Below are positions 16,576 to 23,993 of a DNA stretch of 64,000 bases, in pieces. This DNA comes from Vibrio sinaloensis. Lineage in GTDB: Bacteria > Pseudomonadota > Gammaproteobacteria > Enterobacterales > Vibrionaceae. The stretch's first letter is position 1. Every line of letters begins with the position of its first letter. The notes beneath the pieces were generated by a model. The model saw only the letters and a program-made list of their open reading frames with translations, searched no databases and was not told the DNA's origin. Position numbers and translations under genes: made by a program. Location: the NCBI RefSeq assembly GCF_023195835.1, contig NZ_CP096200.1, forward strand, positions 1-64,000, written 5' to 3'.

Positions 16576-16609
16576 AACGAGTTAACCGAGCTATGTCGGT
16601 TAACTCGTT
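16576..16609 (-). promoter_or_regulatory. 14-bp perfect intercistronic stem-loop
   Basis: AACGAGTTAACCGA (16576-16589) pairs with TCGGTTAACTCGTT (16596-16609) around a six-base loop. It fills the gap between the glucosidase stop and the PTS ribosome-binding site. It has no T-run. It may stabilise the upstream message, partly terminate, or bind a regulator, giving unequal output of the two genes. Confidence 0.6.
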
Positions 16610-16616
16610 GTTTCAG

Positions 16617-17945
16617 TTATTTAAAAAATTGTGGTAGGTAGTTTTTGTTTTCTTCTAATAGCTCTGCGACTATTTTTTGTGCTTTTGGTAAGTTGATGAC
16701 GGTGCGGTTTAACGTTAAGGCGTTTATGAGTTTCTGTTTGTTGCCTTCATACCAAGCGTCAACTACCAACTTTTCATAACCTAGTTGGCTTTCGATCATC
16801 GCTTTTTGGAATGTTGGAATCTTGCCGACAGTAAAGGCTTTAGGACCGTCATTGGTCAGCGAACAAGGGACTTCAACCATGGCATCATCCTGCAAGTTGG
16901 AGATGGTGCCATTGTTAGGCACTATCACTAGGTAGGTGTCGCCCATGTTGTAAGCAAGGGAAGCGGCGACTCGTACCATGTAACGTCCATGAATATCTGC
17001 ATGTAGTGTTTCATTAGCGGTAGTACCAGCTTCGATGATGCGTTGATTGAGCTCAAACACGCGTTTTTCACGGCCATTAATCACTTGTCTAGCGCGGGTG
17101 TTGTTGATGTCTTCCTTGGCAACCATCTTTTCTGGGTATAGGTAATACTGCAGATAGGTATTTGGTAGATACTCAGGGTTATCTCGCAGCATGTTCTGCA
17201 TGTTTTGGAATGTGGCTTGCCAAGAAGGATCATCGGCAATCTCTGGGTCGATCGCACTGATGCCATTGTTTAGGATAATGCTCTTGATCTCTTCAGTAAG
17301 ATCTTGACCTTGCTTGTTTCTTATTTTGGTAAACCAACCGTAGTGGTTTAGTCCAAAGTACTCAGGAACCAGATCCCAGAACTCGCAGCCAAGCAGGTTT
17401 GCATAACTCACCATGATCGCAGCAGGCATGTCACAGATGTTCAAAATGCGTTTGTCTTGCGGGAATTCTCGATTTATCGCTTCTGCGACGATCGCTGCAG
17501 GGTTGGTATAGTTGAGTATCCATGCATCTTTAGAATAGCTACGGATCTCTCTGATGAGTTGGAACATATCGCCAATTGAACGTAGGCCGTAAGCCATTCC
17601 TCCTGCACCACAAGTTTCTTGCCCAACACATCCATTTGATAGTGGAATTTGCTCATCGCGCTCACGCATCTCTAGCCCGCCAGTGCGGATCTGAATAAAG
17701 AAGAAATCCGAGTTAGCGAATGCGACCTCTTTATCTGTCGTGTAGATAAACTCTTCTACTTCTGGGTAATGCTCTTTGAACAGTATTTCAGTCGCTCTTG
17801 CATTAGACGCTTGGCGCTCCTTATCAATATCAAAGAAGACAACACGTTTTAGTGGAAAGGTCTCTTTCTCTGCAATCAAGCTGTTCATCATGCCTAGTGT
17901 GTATGTGCTACCAGCACCTACCACGGTTAAATTCTGCTTTTTCAT
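16617..17945 (-). CDS. glvA: 6-phospho-alpha-glucosidase, GH4
   Basis: 442 aa. It hydrolyses alpha-glucoside 6-phosphates delivered by the PTS. GH4 enzymes need NAD+ and a divalent metal. The N-terminal dinucleotide fold shows VVGAGSTYT. ICDMP (about 171-175) is the signature that separates phospho-alpha- from phospho-beta-glucosidases in GH4, and GLNHYGW supplies the metal-binding His. The second of two adjacent ATGs was chosen because it sits seven bases from GAGG; the first would start at 17948. First gene of the operon with the PTS gene; divergent from the GntR regulator. Confidence 0.93.
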   Translation of the reverse strand: MKKQNLTVVGAGSTYTLGMMNSLIAEKETFPLKRVVFFDIDKERQASNARATEILFKEHYPEVEEFIYTTDKEVAFANSDFFFIQIRTGGLEMRERDEQIPLSNGCVGQETCGAGGMAYGLRSIGDMFQLIREIRSYSKDAWILNYTNPAAIVAEAINREFPQDKRILNICDMPAAIMVSYANLLGCEFWDLVPEYFGLNHYGWFTKIRNKQGQDLTEEIKSIILNNGISAIDPEIADDPSWQATFQNMQNMLRDNPEYLPNTYLQYYLYPEKMVAKEDINNTRARQVINGREKRVFELNQRIIEAGTTANETLHADIHGRYMVRVAASLAYNMGDTYLVIVPNNGTISNLQDDAMVEVPCSLTNDGPKAFTVGKIPTFQKAMIESQLGYEKLVVDAWYEGNKQKLINALTLNRTVINLPKAQKIVAELLEENKNYLPQFFK

Positions 17946-17988
17946 CATTGTTCCTCACACTTGTTGATGAATTAAAGGTATCTTAAAA

Positions 17989-18007
17989 GTATTATTTAAG
18001 GCAATAC
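17989..18007. promoter_or_regulatory. Candidate GntR operator
   Basis: GTATT-N9-AATAC is an inverted repeat in the divergent region between the glucosidase and the GntR gene. AAGTATT recurs at about 18063. Location and symmetry suit a HutC-type repressor, but no direct evidence is available. Confidence 0.35.
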
Positions 18008-18125
18008 ATATGGTATTCATTTGAGGCGGTTTGATACTACAGTCACGCAATAGGTGTATAAAAGTATTTTAAATGTATTATTGGTCACACTATCTGTGTA
18101 AAATGGGCTGCCTGAAGGAGAGATG

Positions 18126-18833
18126 ATGAAAAAACCGAGATATCTACAAATTGCAGATGTTCTGATCGATAAAATTAATAGCGGAGAGCTTGCTGTTGGT
18201 TCAATCTTACCTACTGAAGGAAACCTTCAGACTGAGTTTGATGTTAGCAGAGTGACCATTCGCAAGGCGATGCAAGTATTGGTTGATAAAGACCTACTTT
18301 TTCGACAGCGTGGCAGTGGTACATACGTGAAAGCGCCAAGAGCGAAACACAACGCTTTGCAGTTGAGTGGCTTCGTTGAAGAAGTTTCTGCTCAGGGTAA
18401 AACGCCTAGTTCAAAGATCATTACTTTCGAATTACTCGAATGTGAGCAAGACGTTGCCGATAAACTAGGGATTGAAGTGGGTGAAGAAGTATACTCGATT
18501 CGACGACTAAGAATGATAGACGATGAGCCAGAGGTGCTTGAGCATACCTATTTACCCGTAGCTCTGTTTCCTGACCTTAGCATCGAGGCGATGCGCAACT
18601 CCAAATATGACTATATCGAGAATACCAAGGGATTAAAAATTCATTTGGCCCGCCAATCTGTTAAACCTCAGATTTTGGATAAAGATACGGCTAGTGAATT
18701 GAATGTTGATATTTATCAGCCAGTTATAAGAGTTGACTCTGTTGGTGAACTTGTAAATGGCGATATTTTTGAATACACGATTCATTACTTTAAGGTAGAG
18801 CAATATAGCTTTGATTATGTAGCTTATCGGTAG
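18126..18833 (+). CDS. GntR/HutC-family repressor of the alpha-glucoside operon
   Basis: 235 aa. The N-terminal winged helix has ILPTEGNLQTEFDVSRVTIR and the family motif FRQRGSGTYV. A C-terminal UTRA effector domain follows (from about residue 85). HutC-type repressors of PTS operons (TreR, MalR-like) sense the phosphorylated sugar; here that would be an alpha-glucoside 6-phosphate. Of two consecutive ATGs the second is five bases from AGGAG and is preferred. The divergent 180-base region with the glucosidase gene holds the candidate operator. Confidence 0.92.
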   Translation: MKKPRYLQIADVLIDKINSGELAVGSILPTEGNLQTEFDVSRVTIRKAMQVLVDKDLLFRQRGSGTYVKAPRAKHNALQLSGFVEEVSAQGKTPSSKIITFELLECEQDVADKLGIEVGEEVYSIRRLRMIDDEPEVLEHTYLPVALFPDLSIEAMRNSKYDYIENTKGLKIHLARQSVKPQILDKDTASELNVDIYQPVIRVDSVGELVNGDIFEYTIHYFKVEQYSFDYVAYR

Positions 18834-19070
18834 TTTGCACTGGAATTCGGTGACTTGAAATGACGGTAACGGCACTGGCCTAGCCATACTAAAAATAATT
18901 CGATAATTGTCGATTTAAGTAAATAATCTAAATTGCTTTTGTCCAAAAACGTGCTAGATTTCCATGCTGGTATCCAACAAGTCGACTATTTGTACAAGGT
19001 CCTGTGTAATCTGATCTCGAAGCCCTTGTGGAAGTGCAAGTGCGCGGATGTGCGAGCTTTTGCGTTGAAG
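18834..19070. other. Short intergenic stretch, no gene
   Basis: AT-rich downstream flank of the regulator gene. No convincing gene and no clear terminator immediately after the stop codon. Confidence 0.35.
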
Positions 19071-19097
19071 CTGGCCCGCTTCGCGGGAAGGAACCAG
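19071..19097 (-). repeat. Dispersed hairpin repeat, copy 4
   Basis: CTGG...CCAG outer arms enclose CCCGC-TTC-GCGGG. This is the cleanest copy of the family and immediately follows the small acidic gene on the minus strand, where it could act as its terminator although a T-run is lacking. Confidence 0.65.
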
Positions 19098-19098
19098 C

Positions 19099-19212
19099 TC
19101 ATTCTTCTTTGTCATCGAGTGAGTCAAAGAACTCGTCGCCGTCCATTAGATCATCGTCGTCAATATTTTCAAAACGAGACTTAACGAGATCAAGCTTTTC
19201 TTCTTCTGTCAT
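19099..19212 (-). CDS. Small acidic protein, 37 aa
   Basis: The frame encodes a highly acidic peptide starting MTEEEKLDLVKSRFEN with an Asp run (DDDDLMDGDEFFDSLDD) and ends KEE. Fourteen or more of 37 residues are Asp or Glu. The ribosome-binding site is weak (GGA six bases upstream of the ATG). Decayed relatives lie at 11667-11758 and 14551-14622, so the unit has been copied more than once. Function unknown. It could instead be the surviving tail of a longer gene. Confidence 0.45.
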   Translation of the reverse strand: MTEEEKLDLVKSRFENIDDDDLMDGDEFFDSLDDKEE

Positions 19213-19224
19213 ATCAAATCCAAT

Positions 19225-19246
19225 GCAGCCCTGGCGGGCTGCTTTT
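19225..19246 (+). terminator. Plus-strand terminator hairpin
   Basis: GCAGCCC and GGGCTGC with a four-base loop, followed by TTTT. It lies between the peptidase fragment and the acidic gene and may also act in the other direction at the end of the former peptidase gene. Confidence 0.6.
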
Positions 19247-19254
19247 GGTCACAA

Positions 19255-19359
19255 TCATAAGTAGCGATTGCGAAGATGATCTTCAAAATACGTGGGATTG
19301 AGAGTTTCGCCTGTGGCTTGTTTGACCAACTCATCAGTCGTCAGAAAGCTGCCTTTGCA
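19255..19359 (-). pseudogene. C-terminal fragment of an M32 carboxypeptidase
   Basis: Thirty-four codons read CKGSFLTTDELVKQATG, then ETLNPTYFEDHLRNRYL and stop. This is the characteristic tail of carboxypeptidase Taq/M32 metallopeptidases. An in-frame stop precedes it and there is no start, so only the 3' end of the gene was carried here. It abuts the terminator of the persulfide reductase gene within about 20 bases, marking a rearrangement junction. Confidence 0.75.
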
Positions 19360-19383
19360 TCAAATATAGGCTGATATAAAAAA

Positions 19384-19402
19384 GGAGCACATAGAGTGCT
19401 CC
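19384..19402 (-). terminator. Terminator of persulfide reductase gene
   Basis: GGAGCAC-N5-GTGCTCC with a run of six T on the minus strand, 29 bases after the stop. The same element accompanies the remnant at 5616. Confidence 0.85.
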
Positions 19403-19430
19403 AAAGGAAAAGGGCAGGGTTTAGCTTAGC

Positions 19431-21134
19431 TTAAGCGGTGGCGAACTTGTAAGTGCGATACCCACCAATCAGGTTACGCGCTTTGAAGCCGCTATTAACC
19501 AGTTGACGGTATGCGACGTTACCGCGTAACCCAACTTGGCAGTAGATTACGATCTCCTTGTCTTTTGGTAGTTCGTCCATACGGTGACGCAATTGGTCTA
19601 CAGGAATGTTGATCGCATCTTTGATAAAGCCAACATTTTCAAGTTCGCCGGGGTTACGTACATCAAGCAGGACTTGCTCGTCTGTCAGTGAGTCCATTTC
19701 ATCAAAGTGAATCGGAGTGGCGTCGCCCTTGATGATGTTGTTGGCCACAAAGGCTGCTTGGTTGATCACATCTTTAGCACTGCCATACGGCGGCGCGTAT
19801 GTGAGCTCAAGGTGTTGAAGCTGCTCGACCGTCATGCCTGCACGCTGTGCAACCGCCATTACATCAATTCGTTTATCGACACCGTCTTTACCCACTGCTT
19901 GCGCACCAAAGATTTTGCCTGTTTTTGCATCGAACAACATCTTGAACGAAACAATCTCAGCGCCTGGGTAGTAACTTGCATGGCTTGCGGTATGAACGTA
20001 GACCTTTTCGTACTCAACACCATCACGTTTAAGTTGTTTCTCGTTTTTGCCCGTTGAAGCAACCGCGAGGTCAAATATCTTACAGATAGCCGTGCCTTGT
20101 GTACCTTGATAGGTTTCACTGCGTCCCAGCATATTATCGGCAGCCATGCGACCTTGACGGTTAGCAGGGCCAGCAAGCGGAACCAAAGTTTGTGCACCTG
20201 TGACAAAGTCTTTTTCTTCGACTGCATCACCCACAGCGTAAATGCTAGGATCGCTAGTCTGCATCATTTCATTGGTGTAGATACCACCTAGTTCACCAAT
20301 TTGAAGCCCTGCTTCTTTTGCCAACTTAGTCTCAGGGCGCACACCGATAGCCATGATTAAGATGTCAGTAGTTAGTGACTCACCATTGCTTAGAGTAAGA
20401 TTGAGTTCACCTTCAATATGCTGGTGTTCGGTATCTTCACCAGAGCCGATGCTGGCTATATGCTCGTTCGGCACGTACTCGATTGCTTGAAGAGCAACGC
20501 CTAGTTTAAGGTCAATACCTTTTTGACGAATTTCAGCGTGCGCAAAGCCCGCCATTTCACGGTCGACAGGTGTCATCACCTGATCGGCCATCTCAATTAG
20601 CGTGGTTTTAATTCCCAACTGGTGGAAAGCTTCCATCATTTCTAGACCGATGAATCCACCTCCGACAACCGTTGCGTGCTCTGGCTTGTTCATTTGGATG
20701 GTTTGAATGATACGATCCATATCTGGGATGTTACGCAGCGAATGCGTCAGCGGGTTATCAATACCAGGGATTGGCGGTACGATAGGGCCTGCGCCAGGGC
20801 TAAGGAGCAAGAAGTCGTAGCTTTCAGTATATTCGCTATTATCCAATAGGCTCTTAACAGTAACCTGCTTGTTGTGTCGATCAATGGATATGACTTCGCT
20901 CATAACACGAACATCAACGTTAAATCGAGCTAGGAAGCTTTCTGGAGTTTGCAAGAGGAGCTTACTTCTATCCTTAATGTCGCCACCTATGTGGTATGGC
21001 AAGCCGCAATTGGCGAACGAGACGAAACTTCCTCTTTCGAACATGATGATTTCTGCATCTTCACTCAAGCGACGAGCACGTGCTGCGGCTGATGCTCCAC
21101 CAGCAACGCCACCAACAATAAGAATCTTTGTCAT
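19431..21134 (-). CDS. CoA-disulfide/persulfide reductase with rhodanese domain
   Basis: 567 aa. The N-terminal FAD/NAD(P) disulfide-reductase fold shows ILIVGGVAGGASAAARARR and the single redox cysteine Cys-43 in SFANCGLPYHIGG; a second nucleotide site and the dimerisation domain (DAKTGKIFGAQAVG) follow. A C-terminal rhodanese domain carries Cys-532 in YCQVGLRGN. This matches the CoADR-RHD/NADH-dependent persulfide reductase type (Npsr of Shewanella loihica), which reduces CoA-persulfide, polysulfide or low-molecular persulfides. It has its own GGAGTTAGG ribosome-binding site. It sits downstream of a truncated copy of its own 5' end and a DUF2892 gene. A BigR-like repressor gene lies across the divergent promoter. 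Confidence 0.93.
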   Translation of the reverse strand: MTKILIVGGVAGGASAAARARRLSEDAEIIMFERGSFVSFANCGLPYHIGGDIKDRSKLLLQTPESFLARFNVDVRVMSEVISIDRHNKQVTVKSLLDNSEYTESYDFLLLSPGAGPIVPPIPGIDNPLTHSLRNIPDMDRIIQTIQMNKPEHATVVGGGFIGLEMMEAFHQLGIKTTLIEMADQVMTPVDREMAGFAHAEIRQKGIDLKLGVALQAIEYVPNEHIASIGSGEDTEHQHIEGELNLTLSNGESLTTDILIMAIGVRPETKLAKEAGLQIGELGGIYTNEMMQTSDPSIYAVGDAVEEKDFVTGAQTLVPLAGPANRQGRMAADNMLGRSETYQGTQGTAICKIFDLAVASTGKNEKQLKRDGVEYEKVYVHTASHASYYPGAEIVSFKMLFDAKTGKIFGAQAVGKDGVDKRIDVMAVAQRAGMTVEQLQHLELTYAPPYGSAKDVINQAAFVANNIIKGDATPIHFDEMDSLTDEQVLLDVRNPGELENVGFIKDAINIPVDQLRHRMDELPKDKEIVIYCQVGLRGNVAYRQLVNSGFKARNLIGGYRTYKFATA

Positions 21135-21164
21135 TACCTAACTCCAAATTTAATCGAAAGTACT

Positions 21165-21200
21165 TAATAAACCACTCTCTGCAAAAAGAGTGGTTTATTA
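21165..21200 (-). repeat. 14-bp perfect hairpin between truncated and full reductase copies
   Basis: TAATAAACCACTCT (21165-21178) pairs with AGAGTGGTTTATTA (21187-21200) around an eight-base loop. It lies just past the stop of the truncated frame and just before the ribosome-binding site of the full gene. It could be a terminator or attenuator, or the scar of the duplication. Confidence 0.6.
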
Positions 21201-21201
21201 T

Positions 21202-21330
21202 TTACTTTTCTAATGAGACAAAAGGACCGCGCTCAAACATGATGATCTGTGCGTCTTCGCTCAAGCGACGTGCGCGAGCTGCGGCCGATGCGCCGCCAGC
21301 CACACCGCCAACAATTAAAATCTTAGTCAT
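21202..21330 (-). pseudogene. Truncated 5' end of a second persulfide reductase gene
   Basis: The frame encodes 42 residues beginning MTKILIVGGVAGGASAAARA and continuing to IIMFERGPFVS, the same as the first 39 residues of the adjacent full gene with only small changes. It then ends LEK-stop. It keeps its own GGAG ribosome-binding site 12 bases after the DUF2892 stop. This is probably what remains of the original operon gene after a second copy arrived. Many synonymous differences show the two copies had diverged before juxtaposition. Confidence 0.85.
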
Positions 21331-21341
21331 TTTTCACTCCG

Positions 21342-21527
21342 TTATTGGAAACCCAGTTTTTTCAGGAAATAGGCCGCAGGACAAATCCCTGTAAATGCGC
21401 TTTGAATCAAGTTAACACCGACGAAAACGGTCAACCACACGAAGCCAGTATGAACCGTTACGGTAAGAACTACCGAGAGCAGCACCATACTTCCAGCTAG
21501 TACTCTGATTGCATTTTCAAGACTCAT
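21342..21527 (-). CDS. DUF2892 (YgaP-TM-like) small membrane protein
   Basis: 61 aa with two hydrophobic helices (IRVLAGSMVLLSVVL and GFVWLTVFVGVNLIQSAFTG) and the conserved CPA triplet in GICPAAYFL. This is the inner-membrane domain that in E. coli YgaP is fused to a rhodanese. Encoded beside persulfide enzymes it is thought to take part in sulfane-sulfur or cyanide handling. It has a good GGAG ribosome-binding site and is divergent from the ArsR-type sensor gene. First cistron of the operon with the reductase copies. Confidence 0.88.
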   Translation of the reverse strand: MSLENAIRVLAGSMVLLSVVLTVTVHTGFVWLTVFVGVNLIQSAFTGICPAAYFLKKLGFQ

Positions 21528-21582
21528 GACGTTCTCCTTACGTGACTATTTGCCTTAGTTGCTAATCACTATAGTTATATAG

Positions 21583-21598
21583 ATTAGAAAAGTCTAAT
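21583..21598. promoter_or_regulatory. Palindromic operator candidate for the ArsR/BigR sensor
   Basis: ATTAGA-AAAG-TCTAAT is a perfect palindrome in the 164-base divergent region. BigR/HlyU-type repressors bind AT-rich palindromes of this kind. Two related imperfect copies follow at 21609-21632 (CTAAAT...ATTTAG) and 21639-21656 (CTAAA...TTTAG). Confidence 0.55.
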
Positions 21599-21691
21599 GT
21601 TAATTTTGCTAAATTCATAAAATCTAATTTAGTGTTGACTAAATATTGTTGTTTAGTATTATCTAATTTAAAAGTTGAGGAGAAATGAGCC

Positions 21692-22000
21692 ATGAACAGT
21701 CAAACAGTGAATATCGACGAAATGCAAAAGAACGCGGTCGCCGCTGCTGAACTATTAAAAGTTATGGCTCACCCAGAGCGGCTAATGGTGCTGTGTCAAT
21801 TGACAGAAGGTGAAGTAGGGGTTGGAGCACTACAAAGTGGTTCTGCCCTGAGCCAATCGGCGTTCTCACAGCATCTAACTGTGCTACGCAAGCATGGCTT
21901 AATCAAATCGCGTAAAGAGTCGCAACAAGTATTCTATTCGCTGGATGACGAACGCGTTGTCCAGCTTATTCACAATTTACAGTCCACGTTTTGTGGCTAA
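21692..22000 (+). CDS. ArsR-family sulfide/persulfide sensor (BigR/SqrR/HlyU type)
   Basis: 102-aa winged-helix repressor. The family core is visible as LLKVMAHPERLMVLCQL, LSQSAFSQHLTVLRKHGLI and QQVFYSL. The two cysteines that form the tetrasulfide sensing bridge in SqrR/BigR are present, Cys-35 and Cys-101. Vibrio HlyU belongs to the same family and has the same pair. It likely represses the divergent DUF2892-reductase genes and its own operon, releasing DNA when reactive sulfur species oxidise the cysteines. The two sulfur transporter genes follow closely. Confidence 0.9.
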   Translation: MNSQTVNIDEMQKNAVAAAELLKVMAHPERLMVLCQLTEGEVGVGALQSGSALSQSAFSQHLTVLRKHGLIKSRKESQQVFYSLDDERVVQLIHNLQSTFCG

Positions 22001-22031
22001 ATTTTTAACTTTGATAGCTTAAGAGGTAACT

Positions 22032-22451
22032 ATGGCTTTTACTTTTCCTTGGGAATCGCTAGCAGGAGGCATTTTACTGGGTATTTCAGCGACTGTTTTG
22101 CTGTTGTTGAACGGCAAGATAGCTGGGATCAGTGGCATTATGACTGGACTATTAACCCCAAAATCGTCTGACTTTGCATGGCGATTGCTGTTTGCAGTTG
22201 GCATGGTGGGTGGTGGTGTTCTTGCCACGATTTGGTTTGCTGTTGAAATCCCGAGTGAATTTGGTCTCAGTGCTTGGTGGTTGGCAGCGGCGGGTTTGCT
22301 GGTTGGCATTGGCACCCGATTAGGCAATGGCTGCACCAGTGGTCACGGCATATGCGGCATTGGTCGGCTATCTAAGCGCTCCATCGTCGCGACTATGATC
22401 TTTATGGCTGTCGCTGGCGCGACCGTGTTTGTCCGTCTTCACCTTCTGTAA
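22032..22451 (+). CDS. pmpA: YeeE/YedE-family sulfur transporter, first half
   Basis: 139 aa, four or more membrane helices. The diagnostic [20 protein letters not shown] contains the cysteines that pass thiosulfate or sulfane sulfur through YeeE-type channels. It is the PmpA-type half protein, always paired with the next gene. The ribosome-binding site is AGAGG; 31 bases separate it from the regulator and 17 from its partner. Confidence 0.9.
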   Translation: MAFTFPWESLAGGILLGISATVLLLLNGKIAGISGIMTGLLTPKSSDFAWRLLFAVGMVGGGVLATIWFAVEIPSEFGLSAWWLAAAGLLVGIGTRLGNGCTSGHGICGIGRLSKRSIVATMIFMAVAGATVFVRLHLL

Positions 22452-22468
22452 CCCAAGAGAGCATTAGC

Positions 22469-22927
22469 ATGAATAAAGTAGTATTTCGTTTAACGTCGCT
22501 AGCGGCTGGCTTTCTGTTTGGAATGGGTATGATCATCTCTGGTATGGCCGACCCGAATAAAGTGATTGGCTTTTTGGACGTTGCGGGGGCGTGGGACCCA
22601 AGCCTTGCTTTCGTGATGGGCGGCGCCCTGATGGTGTTTATGCCGAGTTACTTCTTGCTGATCAAACCGAAACAAAAACCTTTGGTAGCTGAACAGTTTT
22701 GTATGAGCAAGCACAAAAATGTCGACGGTCGCTTAGTCGCCGGTGCCGTATTGTTTGGGCTTGGCTGGGGGCTTGCAGGTATTTGTCCTGGGCCAGCGAT
22801 GTCGAGCTTAGCGCTAGGCAATATGGGTGTTTGGATCTTCTTCGCCAGTATGATGGTTGGCCTTGGGGCAACAAACCTACTGATTTGTTTGAAAAATAGT
22901 CGCGAGTCACAAACGCAAACCGCGTAA
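22469..22927 (+). CDS. pmpB: YeeE/YedE-family sulfur transporter, second half
   Basis: 152 aa, several membrane helices. GMIISGMADPNKVIGFLD in the first half and GWGLAGICPGPA in the second are the family signatures, with one conserved cysteine. Partner of the preceding half-transporter. Together they probably move thiosulfate, sulfane sulfur or a related species across the inner membrane. The RND adaptor gene starts about 60 bases downstream and may be cotranscribed. Confidence 0.9.
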   Translation: MNKVVFRLTSLAAGFLFGMGMIISGMADPNKVIGFLDVAGAWDPSLAFVMGGALMVFMPSYFLLIKPKQKPLVAEQFCMSKHKNVDGRLVAGAVLFGLGWGLAGICPGPAMSSLALGNMGVWIFFASMMVGLGATNLLICLKNSRESQTQTA

Positions 22928-22986
22928 AGTTTACTATAAACATCAAGATGATTTGATGGGATGTTTGGATTAAGGGAGTGGTGCAA

Positions 22987-23991
22987 ATGAAACTGTTATC
23001 TTTGAGTATTGCGTTGGGTACAGCGTTGGCCACCAACGTCTATGCACAACAAGACCAAAACAGCTACACGGTGAAGAGTGAGCCACTCTCTCAAATCGTT
23101 CATTTAGACGGCGTGGTTCAACCTGTTAATCAGGGTACGGTCGCTGCGCAAACATCCGGTCGAATTGTCGGCTTGTTTGTTGATGTCAATGACTATGTTA
23201 AACAAGGAGCTGTGCTTCTTGAAATCAGTGATGTGCAACAATCGGCGTCACTTGAGTCGGCGCAAGCTCAACTGCTTAGCGCCGTTGCACAAAATCGAGA
23301 GGCGCAAGCACAGTTAAAGCGCTACAAACAGCTTTTCCCTAAAGGCGCGGTATCTCAAGATCAAATGGACAGCGCAGAGGCCCGTGCTCGCAGTGCGGCC
23401 GCGTCCGTGAAATCGGCTCAGGCTGCGGTCGCTCAGGCCAAAGAGTCACTTGGCTATACCAGTGTTACTGCGCCATATGATGGTATTGTCACCAAACGTC
23501 ATGTTGAGCTGGGCGAAACTGTCGCTCCAGGAACGCCGCTATTAAGCGGCTTTGCGCTCAACATGCTCAGAGTCGAGACGGAAATCCCCCAGCGCTATCA
23601 ACCGCGCGTTGAGCGTATCGATCAGTTTGCAATCAGCGCGCCAAATGGACGCTCGATTGCTCCGACAGAGTATAGCTTGTTTAGCTATGCCGACCCGCAG
23701 TCGCACACCTTTAAAATGCGCTTAACCTTGCCAGAGAACACGACAGAATTAGTGCCTGGAATGTGGGTGAAAACCGAGTTTGAATACGGTCAGAAACAGG
23801 CGTTGATGATTCCAGAGTCTGCCGTGGTTCGCCGCGGTGAATTGAGCGCAGTGTATCGCGAAACAGGGCAATCACGATTGCTCAATCCAGTTCGGTTGGG
23901 CCAAAGCTATGGTGACTATGTCGAAGTGTTGTCAGGCCTAGAAGAAGGCGATGTGATCTCTACGGTGGCATTGGCGGCAAAAGGAGAGTGA
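22987..23991 (+). CDS. RND efflux periplasmic adaptor (HlyD/MFP family)
   Basis: 334 aa. A Sec signal peptide of about 20 residues (ending NVYA) is followed by a biotinyl-lipoyl-like segment (QTSGRIVGLFVDVNDYVKQG), an alpha-hairpin rich in Ala and Gln with coiled-coil character, the second lipoyl half (TAPYDGIVTKRHVELGETV) and a beta-barrel domain. It bridges the inner-membrane RND pump to an outer-membrane TolC-type channel. The ATG at 22987 was chosen for AGGGAG nine bases upstream. The stop overlaps the start region of the pump gene. Confidence 0.9.
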   Translation: MKLLSLSIALGTALATNVYAQQDQNSYTVKSEPLSQIVHLDGVVQPVNQGTVAAQTSGRIVGLFVDVNDYVKQGAVLLEISDVQQSASLESAQAQLLSAVAQNREAQAQLKRYKQLFPKGAVSQDQMDSAEARARSAAASVKSAQAAVAQAKESLGYTSVTAPYDGIVTKRHVELGETVAPGTPLLSGFALNMLRVETEIPQRYQPRVERIDQFAISAPNGRSIAPTEYSLFSYADPQSHTFKMRLTLPENTTELVPGMWVKTEFEYGQKQALMIPESAVVRRGELSAVYRETGQSRLLNPVRLGQSYGDYVEVLSGLEEGDVISTVALAAKGE

Positions 23992-23993
23992 TG

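Noticed and set aside
21128..21394. Plus-strand 88-codon frame across the truncated reductase copy
   Set aside because: It reads the antisense of the two reductase N-termini and has no independent support.
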